From positions 1 through 64,000 of the forward strand of contig JAISBU010000031.1 of NCBI GenBank assembly GCA_031266015.1: a stretch of DNA of 64,000 nt. Direction: 5' to 3'. The DNA comes from Prevotellaceae bacterium (GTDB lineage Bacteria; Bacteroidota; Bacteroidia; Bacteroidales; UBA932). The notes beneath the pieces are model-generated. The model saw only the letters and a list, made by a program, of their open reading frames with translations, was not told the DNA's origin and made no database searches. The translations under genes were made by a program, and so were the position numbers. Position 1 is the stretch's first letter. Every line of letters starts with the position of its first letter. This document shows, in pieces, positions 61,322 through 64,000 of this stretch.

Positions 61322-63034
61322 ATGAATTATCACATCAAAATTTCCCTCGTTTTAGCGTTTACCATTATGAGCAGCAGCCTTGTCAAGGCTCAGCTGCACA
61401 ACAGCTATGTGCCGCCCATGCACATACCGCTCTCTCCTTCTTCCAGCTTTGCCGAATTACGCCCCCACCATTTGCACTCAGGCGTAGATTTCAGAACCAA
61501 CGGTAAAGAGGGAGAACCGGTGTACGCGGTTGCTAACGGCTACATTGCTCGTATAGTGGTGCGGCCGAACGGGTACGGGAGGGCGCTGTACATTATACAT
61601 GGCAACGGCACCATGTCGGTGTACGCACACCTGCAAAGCTTTGCGCCGCAAGTTGAGGCATGGGTTAAAAATCAACAGTATCAGAAAAAAGAATTCTTTC
61701 TCGACAGGGAGCCGGACTCCTCCGTTTTTAAGGTAAAGCAGGATGAACTTATAGGGCTTTCGGGCAACAGCGGTCGCTCCTTTGGCGCCCACCTGCACTT
61801 CGAGATTCGTGACAAATGGCAGGTACCCTTCAACATTATAAGCCGTAAAATTTACTCCATAAAAGATAATATTCCTCCTTTTGCCAACCGCCTTTTTATA
61901 TATCGACTGGATTCGATTGGGAACACGGTAGTGAGTACGCACGATAAAACCCTGAGTATCAGAGGTCGCGGAAAGCGGCTGCAGCTGACAGATACCATAA
62001 TGCTAAACGGCCCCACCTACTTTGGCCTGGATATGCAGGATAGAATAAACGGAAGTAGCAGCCGAATGGGAGTATACTCCGCTGAAATGTTCGTAAACGA
62101 TCAGCTCTACTTTGCTCTTTCTCTCGATAAAGTCAGCTTCGATGAAGCTCGCTATGCCAACGCCTTCATGGATTGCAATGAGCTGCAAAAAACAGGCTGC
62201 TATGTAAGTAAGCTGTACCTGGCTCCGGGTAACAGGTTAGGAGTATACTCCGAGGCTCGTAACAGGGGTGTGGTTGAATTGCCTGTAAATTCCTGCGCAA
62301 AAATAAGCATTGTACTTACCGATGACACCGGAAATACTTCTACCTTGAATTTTTGGGTAAAAACTCCGACCAAAGCAGCTCCGTCAGCGAGGCAATCTGC
62401 AACAAAGCGGCTCGCCTACTGGGCAACAAGCAACGTTTTGTCGGTTGACGGTTGTAGTATAAATATTCCCTTTGGCGCTTTATATGAAAGCTGCTTGATT
62501 GAGCTGCAAAAGCTGGCGCCGGTAAAGGATGCGCTATCTTCCGTATACAGAACAAAAACAATGGCTGCTCCGCCTCATAAAGCCATTAGCGTCAGCATAA
62601 AAAACAACAAGGTACCTGCCCCTCTTATACCTAAAACCGTACTGGTGCGTATGGACAACAAAGGGAAAATTGAGGCGCAGAAGGTGCATTACAAGGCGCC
62701 CTACTTTACCGCCGATGCCCGCAGCTGGGGAGATTTCTTTTTAATGGTAGATACGGTGGCGCCTGCCATTACACCTGTAAACTTTGCGCCCTATACAGCT
62801 CACAAAAGCAAGCGGGTAACCTTAAAAGCGGTAGATGCGTTAAGCGGCCTAAAAACATACAACGGCTATGTTGATGACCGGTGGGTGCTGTTTGAATACG
62901 ATGAAAAGTACGATCTCATGTACTACGATATTGACGAATCTCGTACTAAAACAGGTACTCAACATACGCTGAGGTTTATAGCAACAGATGCCGTAGATAA
63001 CAAGGCTGAAGTGAGCTGGAACTTGACGTTTTAA
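61322..63034 (+). CDS. M23-family (LytM) metallopeptidase
   Basis: A 570-residue exported endopeptidase that probably cuts peptidoglycan cross-links. A signal peptide (about 1-23, ending LVKAQ) is followed directly by the M23 domain at about 35-180. Its zinc ligands lie in LHSGVDFRTN (His and Asp) and GAHLHFEIR (the HLH motif). The rest, about 190-570, is predicted beta-rich with no domain I can name; it may direct the enzyme to the wall or outer membrane. Such N-terminal M23 enzymes with a long tail are common in Bacteroidetes. Monocistronic. Confidence 0.88.
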   Translation: MNYHIKISLVLAFTIMSSSLVKAQLHNSYVPPMHIPLSPSSSFAELRPHHLHSGVDFRTNGKEGEPVYAVANGYIARIVVRPNGYGRALYIIHGNGTMSVYAHLQSFAPQVEAWVKNQQYQKKEFFLDREPDSSVFKVKQDELIGLSGNSGRSFGAHLHFEIRDKWQVPFNIISRKIYSIKDNIPPFANRLFIYRLDSIGNTVVSTHDKTLSIRGRGKRLQLTDTIMLNGPTYFGLDMQDRINGSSSRMGVYSAEMFVNDQLYFALSLDKVSFDEARYANAFMDCNELQKTGCYVSKLYLAPGNRLGVYSEARNRGVVELPVNSCAKISIVLTDDTGNTSTLNFWVKTPTKAAPSARQSATKRLAYWATSNVLSVDGCSINIPFGALYESCLIELQKLAPVKDALSSVYRTKTMAAPPHKAISVSIKNNKVPAPLIPKTVLVRMDNKGKIEAQKVHYKAPYFTADARSWGDFFLMVDTVAPAITPVNFAPYTAHKSKRVTLKAVDALSGLKTYNGYVDDRWVLFEYDEKYDLMYYDIDESRTKTGTQHTLRFIATDAVDNKAEVSWNLTF

Positions 63035-63823
63035 AAATTATTTAGAGTGGAAAAAATGCAACTTTAAACAACATGAGTCCGGTGCAATACTGAGCTCACG
63101 CATTACGTGCTTAGCTACTAACCGTCCAAACCTGAACTATGCAAAATGTGTGATTGTAGGACGTACTCCGGAAATGAAAAAGTGCGGAGTTACAAGCCCT
63201 ATTTTGTATCTAGGTACCACCACGCACCCGTAAAAAAATAAGTACAGCCTCACGCCACGCTAAAGCATAGCATGGACATGAATTCGCTCTTTACTCTTTT
63301 TTTCGTTAAAAATTGGCGATTTTCTAATAAAAGAACAAAAGCTAACGCTTTAGAAAAAGTGTGTCTACAAAAAACTCTTTGTTGAATCGTTTAAAATACG
63401 TTTAATCGTTGAACTGTTTTACTGTACTTGTCTATCCGCTGCCGGTTCAACAAATCAACGGTTCAACAACCCAACACATGCTGCAAGTATAGTAAATTTT
63501 TACATATGCAATATTTGACGTTATAAATGTGGCGGTAAACAGGAAGATTTATTGTGCAGCAATTTACTATTTACCAATTTGAACCGTCACTGCAAACGAA
63601 GCGAAACAATCTCTCAGTCTGGACATGAGATTGCGGGTCAAACCCACAATGAAGTTTGGAGGGGGTGAGATTGTTTAGGAAACTGTCGCCCTCGCCGCAC
63701 CCTTCGACAAGCTCAGGGCGACAGCGCACTGTCGACTTACGACTGTTGACTTTTCAAATTATGAAACATGTAACGAATTACTTGATTTTTACATGGGCAG
63801 CCCTGAATTTATTACCTACAAAA
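63035..63823. other. Long gap with repeats, no gene seen
   Basis: About 790 bases. At 63178-63195 lies a weak hairpin (ACTCCG/CGGAGT nearby). From 63400 to 63480 AT-rich words such as GGTTCAACAAATCAACGG recur. From 63590 to 63725 comes a copy of the GC-rich repeat with CAAGCTCAGGGCGACAGCGCACTG. The open frames that cross it have no start context or protein-like composition. Confidence 0.6.
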
Positions 63824-63845
63824 AGAGCTGCACTAAGGCAGCTCT
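63824..63845 (-). terminator. Terminator of the last, partial gene
   Basis: AGAGCTGC pairs with GCAGCTCT around a six-base loop; on the minus strand TTTTTG follows directly. It lies 28 bases after the stop of the partial gene. Confidence 0.75.
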
Positions 63846-63872
63846 CTCCCCATTTTTTTATAATGCGGTAAA

Positions 63873-64000
63873 TTAGAAAACCATTTTACCACGCATATCT
63901 TTAATATCGGCAACTGTGCGCAATACGTCAAATACTTCATAGGCCGCACGCTGTACGGTAGCAGCCTGCTGTCTTGCCTTTTCAGCAGCTACGGCTGCAT
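63873..64000 (-). CDS. C-terminal end of an unidentified protein (partial)
   Basis: The last 41 codons of a minus-strand gene enter from the right edge. They read AAEKARQQAATVQRAAYEVF and end DIKDMRGKMVF. The composition, with Ala, Glu, Lys and Gln at heptad-like spacing, suggests a helix or coiled coil. I cannot name the family. A good terminator follows, so it is a real gene end. Confidence 0.6.
   Translation of the reverse strand, partial: AAVAAEKARQQAATVQRAAYEVFDVLRTVADIKDMRGKMVF

Noticed and set aside
1-64000. CRISPR array, tRNA, rRNA or prophage
   Set aside because: No direct repeats with unique spacers, no cloverleaf or rRNA words, and no phage structural or integrase genes were seen. 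The only regular array is the heptamer at 1-108.

Overview
The window is a chromosomal segment of a Bacteroidota (Bacteroidetes) bacterium, most likely close to the order Bacteroidales. The evidence is a type IX secretion cluster (gldJ, a porP/sprF-type gene, porU, porV), Bacteroidetes-restricted families (DUF4831, the Bacteroidetes POT transporter, the LysM/periplasmic-binding lipoprotein-like gene), and at least 19 promoter-like -7 boxes of the Bacteroidetes form TAnnTTTG/A lying just upstream of genes. Shine-Dalgarno sequences are mostly absent. I see no rRNA, tRNA, CRISPR array, prophage or intact insertion sequence. Almost all genes are housekeeping genes; the accessory material is confined to the intergenic regions.

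Layout. 1-110: heptamer tandem repeat. 196-1244: tatA-tatC. 1233-6529 (minus): a GroES-like gene followed by the thrA-thrB-thrC operon that makes threonine from aspartate. 6693-9267: LysM/periplasmic-binding protein and the PLP-homeostasis gene. 9484-11882: a 43-codon remnant, an MscS channel and a DUF4269 protein. 11930-17420: clpC and gyrA, divergent. 17919-20697: ribF, trmN6, an LEA-type lipoprotein and a SPOR-type protein. 20858-22830 (minus): pyrophosphatase and murF. 22892-30724: gldJ and porP (minus), divergent from porU and porV (plus), the type IX secretion core. 30737-37600: ispF, fba, ilvE, hflX, a TrmH-family methylase, DUF4831. 37745-43065: POT peptide transporter, AEC-transporter remnant, DppB-like permease, pfkA, and a GntR/XRE regulator pair around a 32-bp perfect palindrome. 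43240-51397 (minus): hisG-hisD-hisC-hisB followed by a SpoIID-like gene, fmt and tilS. 51873-58467: YfcE-type phosphodiesterase, radC, acyl-CoA synthetase, MFS exporter, K+/H+ antiporter. 58633-61142 (minus): a coiled-coil gene, zapA, a probable 6S RNA and rny. 61322-63034: M23 peptidase. The end of one unidentified gene lies at 63873-64000.

How the genes fit together. Two amino-acid operons (thr, his) are nearly self-contained. The his operon has a promoter, a His-codon-rich leader frame and an intrinsic hairpin before hisG, which suggests attenuation. PorV and PorU work as partners at the outer membrane: PorV shuttles substrates and PorU cleaves and anchors them. GldJ and the PorP-type protein belong to the same machinery, and murF directly follows gldJ. 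zapA, its coiled-coil neighbour, the RNA gene and rny form a conserved-looking cell-division/RNA block.

No wholly new system is evident. The most rewarding points are the palindromic operator shared by two regulators, the his leader, an in-frame repeat-derived insertion in thrC, apparently leaderless ribF and M23 genes, an AEC transporter collapsed to 39 codons, remnants of an IS30 transposase and of a TIGR02145-type protein, a perfect CRP-type site, a hairpin cluster at 56412-56546, and a family of GC-rich inverted repeats that fills most intergenic gaps.
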